Source: an uncultured Clostridia bacterium (GTDB taxonomy: Bacteria > Bacillota > Clostridia > Christensenellales > Borkfalkiaceae). Taken from it: a DNA stretch of 64,000 nt. Where the stretch lies: contig CAKQMB010000005.1 in assembly GCA_934254825.1 (NCBI GenBank), positions 62,001-126,000 of the forward strand, given 5' to 3'. Positions 18,680-27,357 of this stretch are shown one piece after another. The first letter of the stretch is position 1; each line of letters starts with the position of its first letter. A model generated the notes under the pieces. That model made no database searches, was not told the DNA's origin, and was given only the letters and a program-made list of their open reading frames with translations. Position numbers and translations under genes: made by a program.

Positions 18680-20287
18680 TTATTTGTTTTCGTCATGCGT
18701 TTTAACGCAACTTGCTATAAATCCTTTGAAAAGGGGATGCGCTCTGTTCGGTCTCGATTTGAATTCGGGGTGGAACTGCGCGCCTAAGAAAAATCTGTCT
18801 CCGTCGATCTCGACCGTCTCGACGATCCTGCCGTCGGGCGAAGTACCCGATAAAACGAGTCCGCCGTTTTCGAGAGTCTGACGATATTCGTTATTGAATT
18901 CGTATCTGTGGCGGTGGCGTTCGGTTATCGCTTTTGCGTTGTAACATTCGGCAAGCTTCGTGCCTTCTTTTATGTCGCAAGGATATGCGCCGAGTCTCAT
19001 CGTGCCGCCTTTGGGAATATTTCCCTGCTGATCGGGCATAAGGTCGATAACCTTATATTTCGCGTTTTCGTCGAACTCGCCCGAAGTCGCTTTTTCGAGT
19101 CCGCAAACGTTTCTCGCGAACTCCATAACCATAACCTGCATTCCGAGACAAATTCCGAAATAGGGCAGATTATGCGTTCTTGCGTAGCGGCAGGTTTCTA
19201 TCATTCCTTCGATACCTCTCGAACCGAAGCCGCCGGGAACGATTATTCCGTCCACGCCTTTGAAAATTTCTTCCGCGGTATCGGGGAAAACCTCTTCGCT
19301 GTCAACCCAATCGATATCGACGTAGCATCCGTTTTCAAAACCCGCCGAGTAAAGAGCTTCGACAACCGAAAGGTAAGAGTCGTGAAGCTTGACGTATTTT
19401 CCGACGAGCGCGACCGTAACGTGTTTTCTTCTGTTTCCGATACGTTTGATAAGTTCTTTCCAGGGCGTTAAATCGAGTTTGCCTCTGAGTTTAAGCTCTC
19501 TGCAAACGACTTTGTCGAGTCCGTTTTTGTGGAGCATAACGGGCGTTTTGTATAAGCAGTCGAGCGTTACGTCCGAAATTACGCAGTCGGGCTTAACGTT
19601 GCAGAAAAGCGCGATTTTCTTTCTCAGATCGTCGCCGATATCGGAGTCGGATCGGGTGACGATAACGTCGGGGTGAATACCGAGCGATTGAAGTTCCTTA
19701 ACGCTGTGCTGGGTCGGTTTGGTTTTATATTCGTCCGAACCCGAAACGTAAGGAACGAGGCAGACGTGAATAAACAGGCAGTTTTCTCTGCCTACGTCGG
19801 AAGCGTACTGTCTTATCGCTTCGAGGAAATGCGCGCTTTCGATATCGCCTATCGTTCCGCCGATTTCCGTGATAACCACGTCCGCTTTGGTAACTTCGGC
19901 GTTCTTTTTAATAAAGTGTTTGGTTTCGTTGGTGACGTGGGGGATTATCTGAACGGTCTGCCCGAGATATTCGCCCTTTCTTTCCTTTTCGAGGACTTTG
20001 GAAAAAACTTTTCCCGAAGTTAAGTTGGAGTATTTGTTAAGATCCTCGTCGATAAATCTTTCGTAGTGACCGAGGTCGAGATCTGTTTCCGCGCCGTCTT
20101 CGGTAACGTAAACTTCGCCGTGCTGGATCGGGTTCATCGTCCCGGGGTCCACGTTCATGTAGGGGTCGAGCTTCTGCGCCGCGACCTTATAGCCTCTCAG
20201 TTTCAAAAGTCTGCCGAGCGAAGCCGCGACTATGCCTTTGCCGAGTCCCGAAACAACGCCGCCCGTAACGAATATGTATTTAGTCAT
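18680..20287 (-). CDS. pyrG: CTP synthase (535 aa)
   Basis: PyrG converts UTP to CTP using ATP and glutamine, the last step of de novo pyrimidine nucleotide synthesis. The synthetase domain starts MTKYIFVTGGVVSGLGKG and carries KLDPYMNVDPGTM and EIGGTIGDIES. The class I amidotransferase domain has FGICLGMQVMVMEF (catalytic Cys) and GAQFHPEFKSRP (catalytic His). The start at 20285-20287 is fixed by the universal N-terminus and by AGAGGTG directly upstream; the frame stays open further upstream but that part is basic and non-conserved. The ~190-nt leader holds a terminator-like hairpin, so expression may be controlled by attenuation. Followed by glnN in the same unit. Confidence 0.97.
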   Translation of the reverse strand: MTKYIFVTGGVVSGLGKGIVAASLGRLLKLRGYKVAAQKLDPYMNVDPGTMNPIQHGEVYVTEDGAETDLDLGHYERFIDEDLNKYSNLTSGKVFSKVLEKERKGEYLGQTVQIIPHVTNETKHFIKKNAEVTKADVVITEIGGTIGDIESAHFLEAIRQYASDVGRENCLFIHVCLVPYVSGSDEYKTKPTQHSVKELQSLGIHPDVIVTRSDSDIGDDLRKKIALFCNVKPDCVISDVTLDCLYKTPVMLHKNGLDKVVCRELKLRGKLDLTPWKELIKRIGNRRKHVTVALVGKYVKLHDSYLSVVEALYSAGFENGCYVDIDWVDSEEVFPDTAEEIFKGVDGIIVPGGFGSRGIEGMIETCRYARTHNLPYFGICLGMQVMVMEFARNVCGLEKATSGEFDENAKYKVIDLMPDQQGNIPKGGTMRLGAYPCDIKEGTKLAECYNAKAITERHRHRYEFNNEYRQTLENGGLVLSGTSPDGRIVETVEIDGDRFFLGAQFHPEFKSRPNRAHPLFKGFIASCVKTHDENK

Positions 20288-20400
20288 AACACCTCTTTTC
20301 CTTACCGCCTTTGAATTTGCCCTTTGCGATTTTAGGAATTTTTTCTTCCGTTTTGCCTTAAAAACGGGTGTAAATATACCTTTCGAGGTCTTTAAAAATG

Positions 20401-20454
20401 AAAAAGGGCGTTTTTTTTTAGAAACCCGAAACATGGTTCCTAAAAAAACGCCCC
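20401..20454 (-). promoter_or_regulatory. Terminator-like hairpin in the pyrG leader (candidate attenuator)
   Basis: On the minus strand GGGCGTTTTTTTAGGAA pairs with TTTCTAAAAAAAAACGCCC, followed at once by TTTTT. It lies between the pyrG promoter (20483-20511) and its start codon. It could alternatively be the end of the upstream helicase transcript. B. subtilis pyrG is controlled by a leader terminator through CTP-dependent G addition at a GGG start; no GGG is seen at the predicted start here, so the mechanism would differ. Confidence 0.6.
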
Positions 20455-20482
20455 GAAAAGCTATATTCAAAAAACGCATTTT

Positions 20483-20511
20483 ATATTACTACGGTTCGCG
20501 GTAAATGTCAA
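20483..20511 (-). promoter_or_regulatory. Sigma-A type promoter of pyrG-glnN
   Basis: On the minus strand TTGACA (20511-20506), 17 bp, TAATAT (20488-20483). The start of transcription is predicted near 20475-20477. Confidence 0.7.
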
Positions 20512-20563
20512 GCGTATAAAACAAAAAAATTACAATTTTTTTTCGGAGCGTAAAGTCGGCGTT

Positions 20564-23158
20564 TTATCGCTCTGTTTCGGTTACGGCGTCGGCGGGAAGA
20601 AGGGATAAAAACGGCGAGGGAGCGCGACGATAACTTACGTCGTAAAACGTTTTGTATCTTGGGTAAGTGATGACGAGTTTTTCTTTCGCGCGGGTTATCG
20701 CAACGTAAAATACCCGTTTTTCTTCCTCCTCGTTGTGCGTTTCCACGGCTTTATAGGACGGGAATTCGTTTTCGCCCATGCCGACGAGTATTACTTCTTT
20801 AAACTCGCAACCTTTCGACTGATGAACGGTGACGAGCGGAACTTTGTTAAACTTTTTGACGATAACGTCCATCTGACTTCCCGAAAGGGAAACGTCCTGC
20901 AAAAAGGATTTGAGAAAACTTTGAGGTTCGTTGTCGCCTATATAACCTTTGAGCGCGCGGTATAAATCGTTGAGCGACTCTTTTTCCGCGGCGGCGGTTG
21001 TTTTCCGGACGTCAAGCCCGAGCGTTTCGCCTATCGATTTTATAAGCGTTAAAGTATCGTTTTTCAAAAGCAAACCCTTCATTGTATATATAAGGTCGTA
21101 AAAACCTTTGAAAACGTCGGCGTATCTTTCGGTAATGGTCTTTCTCGCTTTTTTTGTGGGGTAAAGGTATTTTTCGATGAAAACTTTAAGCACCTGTTCG
21201 GTTGCCGAAACGTCCGAAAAAGCGTCGTGAGCGCGGACGTTTTCGATATCGAACGCCTTGCAGAGCGTTTCGAGCTTATAGTCGCCCGTCTGCGGCTTTA
21301 AAAGCGCGGCGATTTTAAGCGTGTCGTAGCGATAAGGGAAAGCGTGGGGCAAAGAGTACTTTTTCAGTTCTCTTTCTAAAATGATATCGTCGAAAGATGA
21401 GCTGTTGTGTCCTATGATGACGCAACCGTTTGCGAATTCGCAGAAATCTTTCAGAACTTCTTCGGCGCGTCTTCCGCCGTGAGCTTTTATATATTTTTTG
21501 TCGTAACCGTGAACGGAAACCGCGGAGCTTTTAATTTCGATTTCGGGGAGAATAAACTCGTTGAACGTTTCTTTTATTCCGTTTTTGCCTGTTTTAACGG
21601 CGGAAATCTGAACGGCTTCGTCGTTGTCGAGATCGAGCCCCGTCGTTTCGAGGTCGTAAACGATTATTTCGTCGCTGTCGAAAGCTTGCAAAAGCGGTTC
21701 GTAATAATCCGAAAAGCGATAGACCTCGCCAGACAGAAACTGACCCGCGGAAAGCCCGAGAGAGGAATAATCGTTCAAAGCGGCTATCATTTCGCAGGTC
21801 ACGTTTTTAACGCATTTCGGCGCGATCCTTAAAAACGAAGCTTCGTCGTCCGGGTTTAAAATAAGCCTTAAAAAAGCGAGCGCGTCCTTTACGACGGGCT
21901 TTTTATAAAACTGAAAATGAGTGTCCGCCGTGAAAAACGCAAGTCGGTTTTCGGCGGGAAGAGAGGAGTTTATCTCCGCAAGTTCTCTGTATAAATCCGC
22001 TATGTATCTGTTGGAACGAGCCATAACGCAGATTTCCGAAGCTTCGCCGTTGAACGCGGCGACTTTTTCGAATACAAATTTCGCTTCGTCTTTCGCGTCC
22101 TTACAGCCGACGATCTCGATTTTGTCCTCGTCCTTTATTTCGCCCGCGGGCGGAAGTTCGGCTTTGTCTCCGAAAGCCGATTTCAGATAATATGCGGCGG
22201 CGTAAGAAAGAACGGGCGCGGAGCGTCTGTTTTTGTCGAGATTTATAACGAGCGGGTCGTATTCCTTTTTGAAGTCCTCGATTATTTCAAACGGTTTCGA
22301 ACCGCGCCAGCCGTAGATTGTCTGATATTCGTCGCCGCACATCAGTATGTTCGCGCCCTTGAAAAAGGACTTCATTATGCCGTATTCGTAAAAGCTCGTG
22401 TCCTGCATTTCATCCACGATAATCAACTTATAGGCGGGTTTTTGATAGTTGATGTCCGAAATTATCTCGCGCGCGGAGAAGATTAAATCGTCGAAATCGC
22501 AAAGGGCGGAGGAGTTTAAAACAAAGCGATATTTCTCCATAAACTCCGAGCCTTTGGCTTTTAAAAATCCGATAAGGTTTTCGTCGGTGTATCTCGCCGC
22601 GCCTTTTTTGACGACGAAACAATCTCTGAATTCCTTATTATTGTCCGCAAGCGAGTTTATCGCCGCACCGTAACCGCTCGGCGAAAAATAGTTATATCCC
22701 GCTTCCGCGCGGCGGTGTTTTATCATAGAAACGGCTTTCACGAGGTTTTTCGTCTGAACGGGAACCGATCCGTCCGCCGTTTTATATTGCCCGGAAGCTA
22801 TGTAATCGTTTAAAATCGCTTTCAGAATTTCGCCCTCGTCGATTTCGTCCGCAATCTGTTTGTCCGAAAATTTCCCCGTTTTCCTGCCGTATTCGCGCAT
22901 AAGCTTATAGCAAAATCCGTGAATGGTGTAAACTTCTGGGCGAAAATCGCCGCAGTATTTCAGGATATCGTCTTTAAGCTCGTCGGCGGCTTTTACGGTG
23001 AACGTAAGGCAAAGGATTTTGTCGGCTTCAATGCCGAGTCTGTCCGCCTCGACGATTTTCTGCGCCACGGTATAAGTCTTGCCCGTACCCGCTCTTGCGA
23101 GCATTAAAACGTTCCTTTTAAATTCGTTTACGGCTTTCGCCTGCATTTCCGATAACAT
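20564..23158 (-). CDS. UvrD/PcrA-type superfamily 1 helicase with an embedded DEDDh (DnaQ-like) 3'-5' exonuclease domain (864 aa)
   Basis: The N-terminal part is a UvrD-like SF1A helicase: Walker A ARAGTGKTYT (21-30), CLTFTVKAADEL, motif II VDEMQDTS (248-255), GDEYQTIYGWRG, and NRRSAP (310-315). The C-terminal part holds VTVHQSKGCEF and motif VI VAITRAKEKL (819-828). Between them, at about 498-665, sits a complete DEDDh exonuclease: YDLETTG (Asp502, Glu504), HNSSSFDD (Asp590) and AHDAFSD (His644, Asp649). The exonuclease thus occupies the place where helicase domain 2B inserts. Both activities appear intact, suggesting coupled unwinding and 3'-end trimming in repair or recombination. Transcribed alone; pyrG downstream has its own promoter. 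Confidence 0.9.
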   Translation of the reverse strand: MLSEMQAKAVNEFKRNVLMLARAGTGKTYTVAQKIVEADRLGIEADKILCLTFTVKAADELKDDILKYCGDFRPEVYTIHGFCYKLMREYGRKTGKFSDKQIADEIDEGEILKAILNDYIASGQYKTADGSVPVQTKNLVKAVSMIKHRRAEAGYNYFSPSGYGAAINSLADNNKEFRDCFVVKKGAARYTDENLIGFLKAKGSEFMEKYRFVLNSSALCDFDDLIFSAREIISDINYQKPAYKLIIVDEMQDTSFYEYGIMKSFFKGANILMCGDEYQTIYGWRGSKPFEIIEDFKKEYDPLVINLDKNRRSAPVLSYAAAYYLKSAFGDKAELPPAGEIKDEDKIEIVGCKDAKDEAKFVFEKVAAFNGEASEICVMARSNRYIADLYRELAEINSSLPAENRLAFFTADTHFQFYKKPVVKDALAFLRLILNPDDEASFLRIAPKCVKNVTCEMIAALNDYSSLGLSAGQFLSGEVYRFSDYYEPLLQAFDSDEIIVYDLETTGLDLDNDEAVQISAVKTGKNGIKETFNEFILPEIEIKSSAVSVHGYDKKYIKAHGGRRAEEVLKDFCEFANGCVIIGHNSSSFDDIILERELKKYSLPHAFPYRYDTLKIAALLKPQTGDYKLETLCKAFDIENVRAHDAFSDVSATEQVLKVFIEKYLYPTKKARKTITERYADVFKGFYDLIYTMKGLLLKNDTLTLIKSIGETLGLDVRKTTAAAEKESLNDLYRALKGYIGDNEPQSFLKSFLQDVSLSGSQMDVIVKKFNKVPLVTVHQSKGCEFKEVILVGMGENEFPSYKAVETHNEEEEKRVFYVAITRAKEKLVITYPRYKTFYDVSYRRAPSPFLSLLPADAVTETER

Positions 23159-23459
23159 AGTTTTATTTTACCATTTACAGCCGAAAACTGCAACCTTTTT
23201 GACGGTTTTAGTATTTTTTGTATTGTTTTTTGTTTAAAATCGCCGTATTCTACTGCGGGTAGAGACAAAAAACGGGCTTTCTACCGCCCGATAACATATC
23301 GTATAGCGAAAAAAGACAATAATAGACATACATCGGGTGCGATCGGTGGTAATATATTATCAGACGAAACCGACGGGTGGTTCATCTGCGTTCAGGCGTT
23401 CGGTTCGGAAATAATTATTAAAACGCGTAAATATTTTATGATAGTAAAAGGAGAGAGAA
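23159..23459 (+). other. Intergenic gap before degV genes with a weak hairpin
   Basis: This 301-bp divergent gap has no gene. GCGGGTAGA (23255-23263) can pair with TCTACCGC (23280-23287). TTTAAAATCGCCGTATT near 23234-23250 resembles the degenerate units of the array at 26961-27127. A weak TATGAT box lies at 23437-23442 before AAAGGAGAG and the degV start. Confidence 0.4.
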
Positions 23460-24356
23460 ATGTCGGATTATATTTTAGGTTGCGGTTCGACCGTCGATCT
23501 TAACGAAAGTCACCTTAAAGAAAGAAACATCGAAGTTCTGCCTTTTCATTTCAGATTGGGCGAGAAAGATTACAACGACGATTTCGGAAAAAGCCTGGCT
23601 TACAAAACTTTGTATGCCGAAATGGCGAAGGGCGTACCCGTGAAAACAAGCCAGACAACCGCGGGCGAATACGAAGAGGCGTTCACGCCTTTTCTCGAAA
23701 AGGGACTCGACGTCGTTCACGTTACGTTGTCCTCGGGAATTTCGGGTTCTTACGAGTCCTGCCTTATAGCAAAGAAAACGCTCGAAGAAAAGTTCCCCGG
23801 CAGAAAAGTTTACGTCGTGGATTCGCTTTGCGCTTCGTCGGGCTACGGTATGCTTATGGATCTCGCGGCGGATTACCGCGACGAGGGTAAAACGGCGGCG
23901 GAACTTGCGGAATATATCGAAAAGACCAAATACAGAGTTCATCACCTGTTTTATTCTATGGATCTTTCCGCGTATGTGCGCGGAGGAAGGGTTTCCGCGG
24001 CGGCGGGAATTCTGGGGTCGCTTTTAAAAATCTGCCCCCTTCTTCACGTCAGTCCCGAGGGTAAACTCGTTATAAAGAAGAAGCTTATCGGCAAAAAAAG
24101 AGCCGTTGCCGAGCTTATCAACGAAATGCTCAAAAACGCGGACAACGGCGAAAATTATAACGGACCATGCTATCTGTGCAATTCCGAGTGTATAAGCGAC
24201 GCGGATTATACCGTTTCGGAGATTGAAAAAGCTTTCCCCAAACTCAAAGGGAAATGCAGGATTTTCGATATCGGCGCGACGATAGGCTGCCACACGGGAA
24301 CGGGTACCGTCGCGGTGTTCTTCCTCGGAACGCCGAGAAACGAGCTTAAAAACTAA
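23460..24356 (+). CDS. DegV family protein, FakB-type fatty-acid-binding subunit (298 aa), first of two
   Basis: DegV proteins bind a fatty acid and, as FakB, present it to the kinase FakA, which phosphorylates it for phospholipid synthesis. Family features are clear: GSTVDLNE near the N-terminus, THE VPVKTSQTT segment with the conserved Thr-Ser, HVTLSSGISGSYES (residues about 87-100), VVDSLCASSGYGM, and the basic LIGKKRAV loop. The matching kinase gene fakA lies at 44302. The ATG follows AAAGGAGAG. A close paralogue follows after 27 bp, so the two are probably co-expressed and may prefer different acyl chains. Confidence 0.92.
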   Translation: MSDYILGCGSTVDLNESHLKERNIEVLPFHFRLGEKDYNDDFGKSLAYKTLYAEMAKGVPVKTSQTTAGEYEEAFTPFLEKGLDVVHVTLSSGISGSYESCLIAKKTLEEKFPGRKVYVVDSLCASSGYGMLMDLAADYRDEGKTAAELAEYIEKTKYRVHHLFYSMDLSAYVRGGRVSAAAGILGSLLKICPLLHVSPEGKLVIKKKLIGKKRAVAELINEMLKNADNGENYNGPCYLCNSECISDADYTVSEIEKAFPKLKGKCRIFDIGATIGCHTGTGTVAVFFLGTPRNELKN

Positions 24357-24383
24357 AAATAATAAATAAAAAAGGACTTACTG

Positions 24384-25265
24384 ATGAATAAATTTGCGGT
24401 AACCTGCGGTTCTACCGCCGATCTGACGGAAGAATACGCAAGTAAAAGAGAAATCGCCGTTTTGCCGTTCGGATTTCGTATCGGCGAAGAAGATTATATC
24501 GACGATTTCGGCAAAAGCATATCGAACAAAGATTTTTACGATAAACTTTCAAAAGGCGCGAACGTCAAAACGAGCAGCGTGAATATCGGAGAATACGTCG
24601 GTTTTTTCGAACCGTATCTCAAAAACGGTATCGACGTTATTCACATAACGCTGTCGTCGGGGCTGTCGGGTTCGTACGATTACTGCCTTTCGGCTAAAAA
24701 AGAACTCGAAGAAAAGTACCCCGAAAGAAAAATTTACGTTATAGACTCCCTTTGCGGGTCTATGGGTTACGGAATGCTCGTCGAGGACGCGGCGGATCTG
24801 AGAGATATGGGAAAAAGCGCGGCGGAAACGGCGGAAATTATCGAAAACAAAAGATTGAACATACGCGCGCTGTATTTCACGTCCGACCTTACCGCGTTTA
24901 TAAAAGGCGGAAGACTTTCCGCGGCGGCGGGTTTTATCGGCAACATACTGAAAATCGTGCCGCTTCTCGGCGTTACGAAAGAGGGCAAACTCGAAGTAAA
25001 AAAGAAACTTATAGGCAAGAGAAGAGCGATCGCCGAGCTTATTTCGGAAATGGCGAAAGATACTTTAAGCGGAAGCGATTACGACGGGCGTTGCTACGTC
25101 GGGAACGCCGATTGCACCGGCGACGCGGCGGCGGTCGTCACGGAGATAGAGAAAACTTTCCCTAAGCTTAAAGGAAAGTGCGTTGTCACGGAAATAGGTC
25201 CCGTAATGGGATGCCATTGCGGCAAAGGTACGATAGCCGTATTTTTCGAAGGCAAAACAAGATAA
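24384..25265 (+). CDS. DegV family protein, FakB-type fatty-acid-binding subunit (293 aa), second of two
   Basis: This is a paralogue of the preceding gene, similar over its full length: GSTADLTEEYA, VKTSSVN, HITLSSGLSGSYD, VIDSLCGSMGYGM, KGGRLSAAAGFIGN, and LIGKRRAI. The ligand-contacting loops differ more than the core. Start at ATG 24384 with AAGGACTTACTG upstream. Presumed partner is FakA (44302-45933). The tandem pair ends at a strong terminator, so it forms a two-gene unit. Confidence 0.92.
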   Translation: MNKFAVTCGSTADLTEEYASKREIAVLPFGFRIGEEDYIDDFGKSISNKDFYDKLSKGANVKTSSVNIGEYVGFFEPYLKNGIDVIHITLSSGLSGSYDYCLSAKKELEEKYPERKIYVIDSLCGSMGYGMLVEDAADLRDMGKSAAETAEIIENKRLNIRALYFTSDLTAFIKGGRLSAAAGFIGNILKIVPLLGVTKEGKLEVKKKLIGKRRAIAELISEMAKDTLSGSDYDGRCYVGNADCTGDAAAVVTEIEKTFPKLKGKCVVTEIGPVMGCHCGKGTIAVFFEGKTR

Positions 25266-25277
25266 AACGAAACAGGT

Positions 25278-25335
25278 CGGCGGCAAAGCCGCGGGTTTAC
25301 ATGCGTTCGCCCGCAGCTTTGCCGCCGATATTTTT
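25278..25335 (+). terminator. Terminator of the degV pair
   Basis: CGGCGGCAAAGC pairs with GCTTTGCCGCCG (25316-25327), with inner CGCGGG/CCCG pairing, followed by a T7 run. Confidence 0.85.
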
Positions 25336-25492
25336 TTGCCCTTTAAAAGCTCTTTTAACAGCCCGGATTTGTTCCGGACGCTTTCCGTCCTAAAAGCCGA
25401 AAAATGCGAAATTTAATACAAATTTTCACATAGACATTTTCGGCTGTAAAACTTCTCAAACAAGTGAATTTTGTTGATAACTTTTTCTGCAA

Positions 25493-25540
25493 TGTGGATA
25501 ACCCCCGTATTTTGACAAAAGTTATCCACAGTTATCCACA
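25493..25540. other. Cluster of three perfect DnaA boxes
   Basis: TTATCCACA occurs twice in tandem (25522-25530, 25532-25540) and once inverted (TGTGGATAA, 25493-25501). A one-mismatch box (TGTTGATAA) lies near 25472-25480. They lie in an AT-rich non-coding stretch (25336-25701). This may be a DnaA-titration or regulatory site, or part of a replication origin; no dnaA, dnaN or other origin genes are in the window. The remainder of 25541-25701 shows no gene. Confidence 0.65.
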
Positions 25541-25701
25541 AAAACGTATGTTTGTGTGGATTCGAAAAAAGTCGAAAATCTGCGGTCAAATCGACGGAAA
25601 CGGCAAAAGGCGGTATGCGGATTTTGCAGTCAAGCGTTTATGACCCCTTTTTCGAAAAAAAATTTATTTGTATTTTCATTCGCATTTTTATGAAATTTTT
25701 T

Positions 25702-26055
25702 TCATTTCGGCAAGTCCGGTCGTTTTTTCCACGTTTGAAGACAATACGAAACGAGTACGGCTTTTTCGTCGCGATGACAGTATCCGAGTACGAGAAAATT
25801 GAAGTTTTTGAGTTCGCGGAGAATTTCTTCGGGAAAAGTCGATAAAACGGCGCATCTGCGTCTCAGTCGGTATTCGAAAATTTCGGTTTCGTGTTTTTCG
25901 TCGAAATCGTCCGAAGACGCGTAATACTTTTTTGAAGAATTTAAAAATCTTTTCAGTGTGTCGCGGTACATTTTTTCATAGCGTTTCTCTGAAAAAGAAC
26001 CGCAGACGGGTTTTGTTTCGCTTACGAAATCCAATTTTTCGGGATCGATATACAT
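25702..26055 (-). CDS. Small conserved-looking protein of unknown function (117 aa)
   Basis: I do not recognise the family. The case for a real gene is the excellent AAGGAGGAAATC site just before the ATG and codon use like its neighbours. The protein is charged and soluble, with no signal peptide or membrane segment. The N-terminal ~80 residues are helical and basic (YEKMYRDTLKRFLNSSKKYY), followed by LRRRCAVLSTFPEEILRELKNFNFLVLGYCH, which looks like a helix-strand module. It stands alone between the DnaA-box cluster and the double-HTH gene, transcribed towards the DnaA boxes. Confidence 0.6.
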   Translation of the reverse strand: MYIDPEKLDFVSETKPVCGSFSEKRYEKMYRDTLKRFLNSSKKYYASSDDFDEKHETEIFEYRLRRRCAVLSTFPEEILRELKNFNFLVLGYCHRDEKAVLVSYCLQTWKKRPDLPK

Positions 26056-26325
26056 AATGATTTCCTCCTTGGTTTCTCTTTGACGGCGTTCCGTTTTCCG
26101 ATCGGCAAAACGTCAAAACACCGATTTTATCGTTATAAATAATCCGTATTCCGTTCGGAGTAGCGCGGCTTATAAAAATGCTCGTTTTTTGACAATTCCG
26201 ACATTAAATTTTCCTTTTTACGTTAGGTAAATTAAACGTATCGTTCATAGTAAAACCGCAAACAAAATTATATTATTTATAGGTGAAGATTAAGAATTAT
26301 ACAGTTTGTCGATAATGGAGGACGT

Positions 26326-26778
26326 ATGCCTGTTTCCGAAGCCTTTAAAAAGAGAATAAACTATTTAGCGGACGAGACTTACCTGACGAAAACCGAATTG
26401 AGACTGAAAATCGGCGTCAGCAATTCGTCGTTCTTTTCGGCAACCGCATACGGGATAATCCCGACGACAAAAACGCTTGTTAAAATCGCGGATTATTTCG
26501 ACGTGTCGATAAATTATCTGCTCGGTAAAACCTCCGAGGACGATTTTATCAAGTCTGACGACTCCGACGCTACGTTTCACGAGCGTTTTGTCGATTTATG
26601 CGCCGAAAAGAAGCTTTCGTTTTACAAGGTCGGGCATGATTGCGGTATCGACGACAGTCTGATTTTGCATTGGCTCAAACAAAAATTTATTCCGACGATA
26701 GACACTCTGGAAATTTTATCCGATTATTTCGGCGTTTCGCCCGACTACCTTCTCGGACGTTCCGATTTCAGAATGTAA
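26326..26778 (+). CDS. Tandem Cro/CI-type (XRE) helix-turn-helix protein (150 aa)
   Basis: The protein is two XRE-like HTH domains in a row and nothing else. Domain 1 (about 6-68) has LTKTELRLKIGVSNSSFFSA and ends ADYFDVSINYLLGKT. Domain 2 (about 84-148) has SFYKVGHDCGIDDSLILHWL and ends SDYFGVSPDYLLGRS. The DYFxVSxxYLLG ending, repeated in both, is the hallmark of phage-type XRE repressors. Two domains in one chain suggests the monomer could bind like a dimer. The ATG follows GGAGG. There are no phage genes nearby. GTTAGGT-AA-TAAA-like sequences at about 26222 and 27150 flank the gene and could be operators, but that is speculative. Confidence 0.85.
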   Translation: MPVSEAFKKRINYLADETYLTKTELRLKIGVSNSSFFSATAYGIIPTTKTLVKIADYFDVSINYLLGKTSEDDFIKSDDSDATFHERFVDLCAEKKLSFYKVGHDCGIDDSLILHWLKQKFIPTIDTLEILSDYFGVSPDYLLGRSDFRM

Positions 26779-26879
26779 TTCTATACAACGATTAGTGTAA
26801 TTCTATATATGCAGTTCTATATAATGCTTGCGGCTCGCGGCATTTTTTTTTGCCGTATTGCGGAATTTATGTTTACCGC

Positions 26880-26927
26880 CGCGGCGAATGCGGCTGTAAA
26901 AAAACCGCATTCGCCGCGAATATTTTT
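26880..26927 (+). terminator. Terminator after the double-HTH gene
   Basis: CGCGGCGAATGCGG (26880-26893) and CCGCATTCGCCGCG (26905-26918) form a perfect 14-bp stem followed by AATATTTTT. Confidence 0.85.
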
Positions 26928-26960
26928 CGGAAAAATATCGTAGTTCTTTTTTCGCGGAAC

Positions 26961-27127
26961 AGACGATATAAAATCGCGGTGTGTTTTTTTATCAAACCGA
27001 CGACTTAAAGTCGCCGTATTTTTTTTCGTGCAAAGGGCGATTTAAACGTATTATATTTTCTATGCAGACGGCAATTTAAAATCGCATTATATTTTCGCTC
27101 AAACGATAATTTAAAATCGATTACGAT
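26961..27127. repeat. Degenerate tandem repeats (about 32-38 bp, five units)
   Basis: Units start near 26961, 26998, 27036, 27068 and 27104. Each has a small dyad like CGATTTAAAATCG followed by a T-rich arm (GCATTATATTTTC type). Similarity is visible but the units are diverged. They fill most of the 665-bp gap 26779-27443; no gene is seen there. Confidence 0.55.
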
Positions 27128-27198
27128 TTATATAAATATTTTATCACGAATGTTAGGTGAAGTAAATCGATTGAACGCCTAACGGCAAAGGCTATTCC

Positions 27199-27300
27199 GT
27201 CGAAAAACGTCGATAAGCGTCGAAAATCGTCGATACGAAATCGGAGTGATACGGGGGAGAGTAAAATAAGCCGGGAAACAAGTCGAAAATCGTCGATAAG
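27199..27300. repeat. Short repeats GTCGAAAATCGTCGATA
   Basis: Three copies occur at 27199 (one mismatch), 27219 and 27282. Each is itself rich in TCGA and TCGTCGA. Confidence 0.5.
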
Positions 27301-27357
27301 TCGAAGCGAATTAAAACGCGAATATATCGGAAACAAACAAAAAATATAAAAACAAAA

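Noticed and set aside
20288..20479. N-terminal extension of PyrG
   Set aside because: The frame is open but the sequence covers the leader hairpin, is basic and unconserved, and a strong ribosome site precedes the canonical MTKYIFVTGG start.
25552..25845. + strand frame after the DnaA boxes
   Set aside because: No Shine-Dalgarno, biased composition, and it overlaps a better-supported minus-strand gene.
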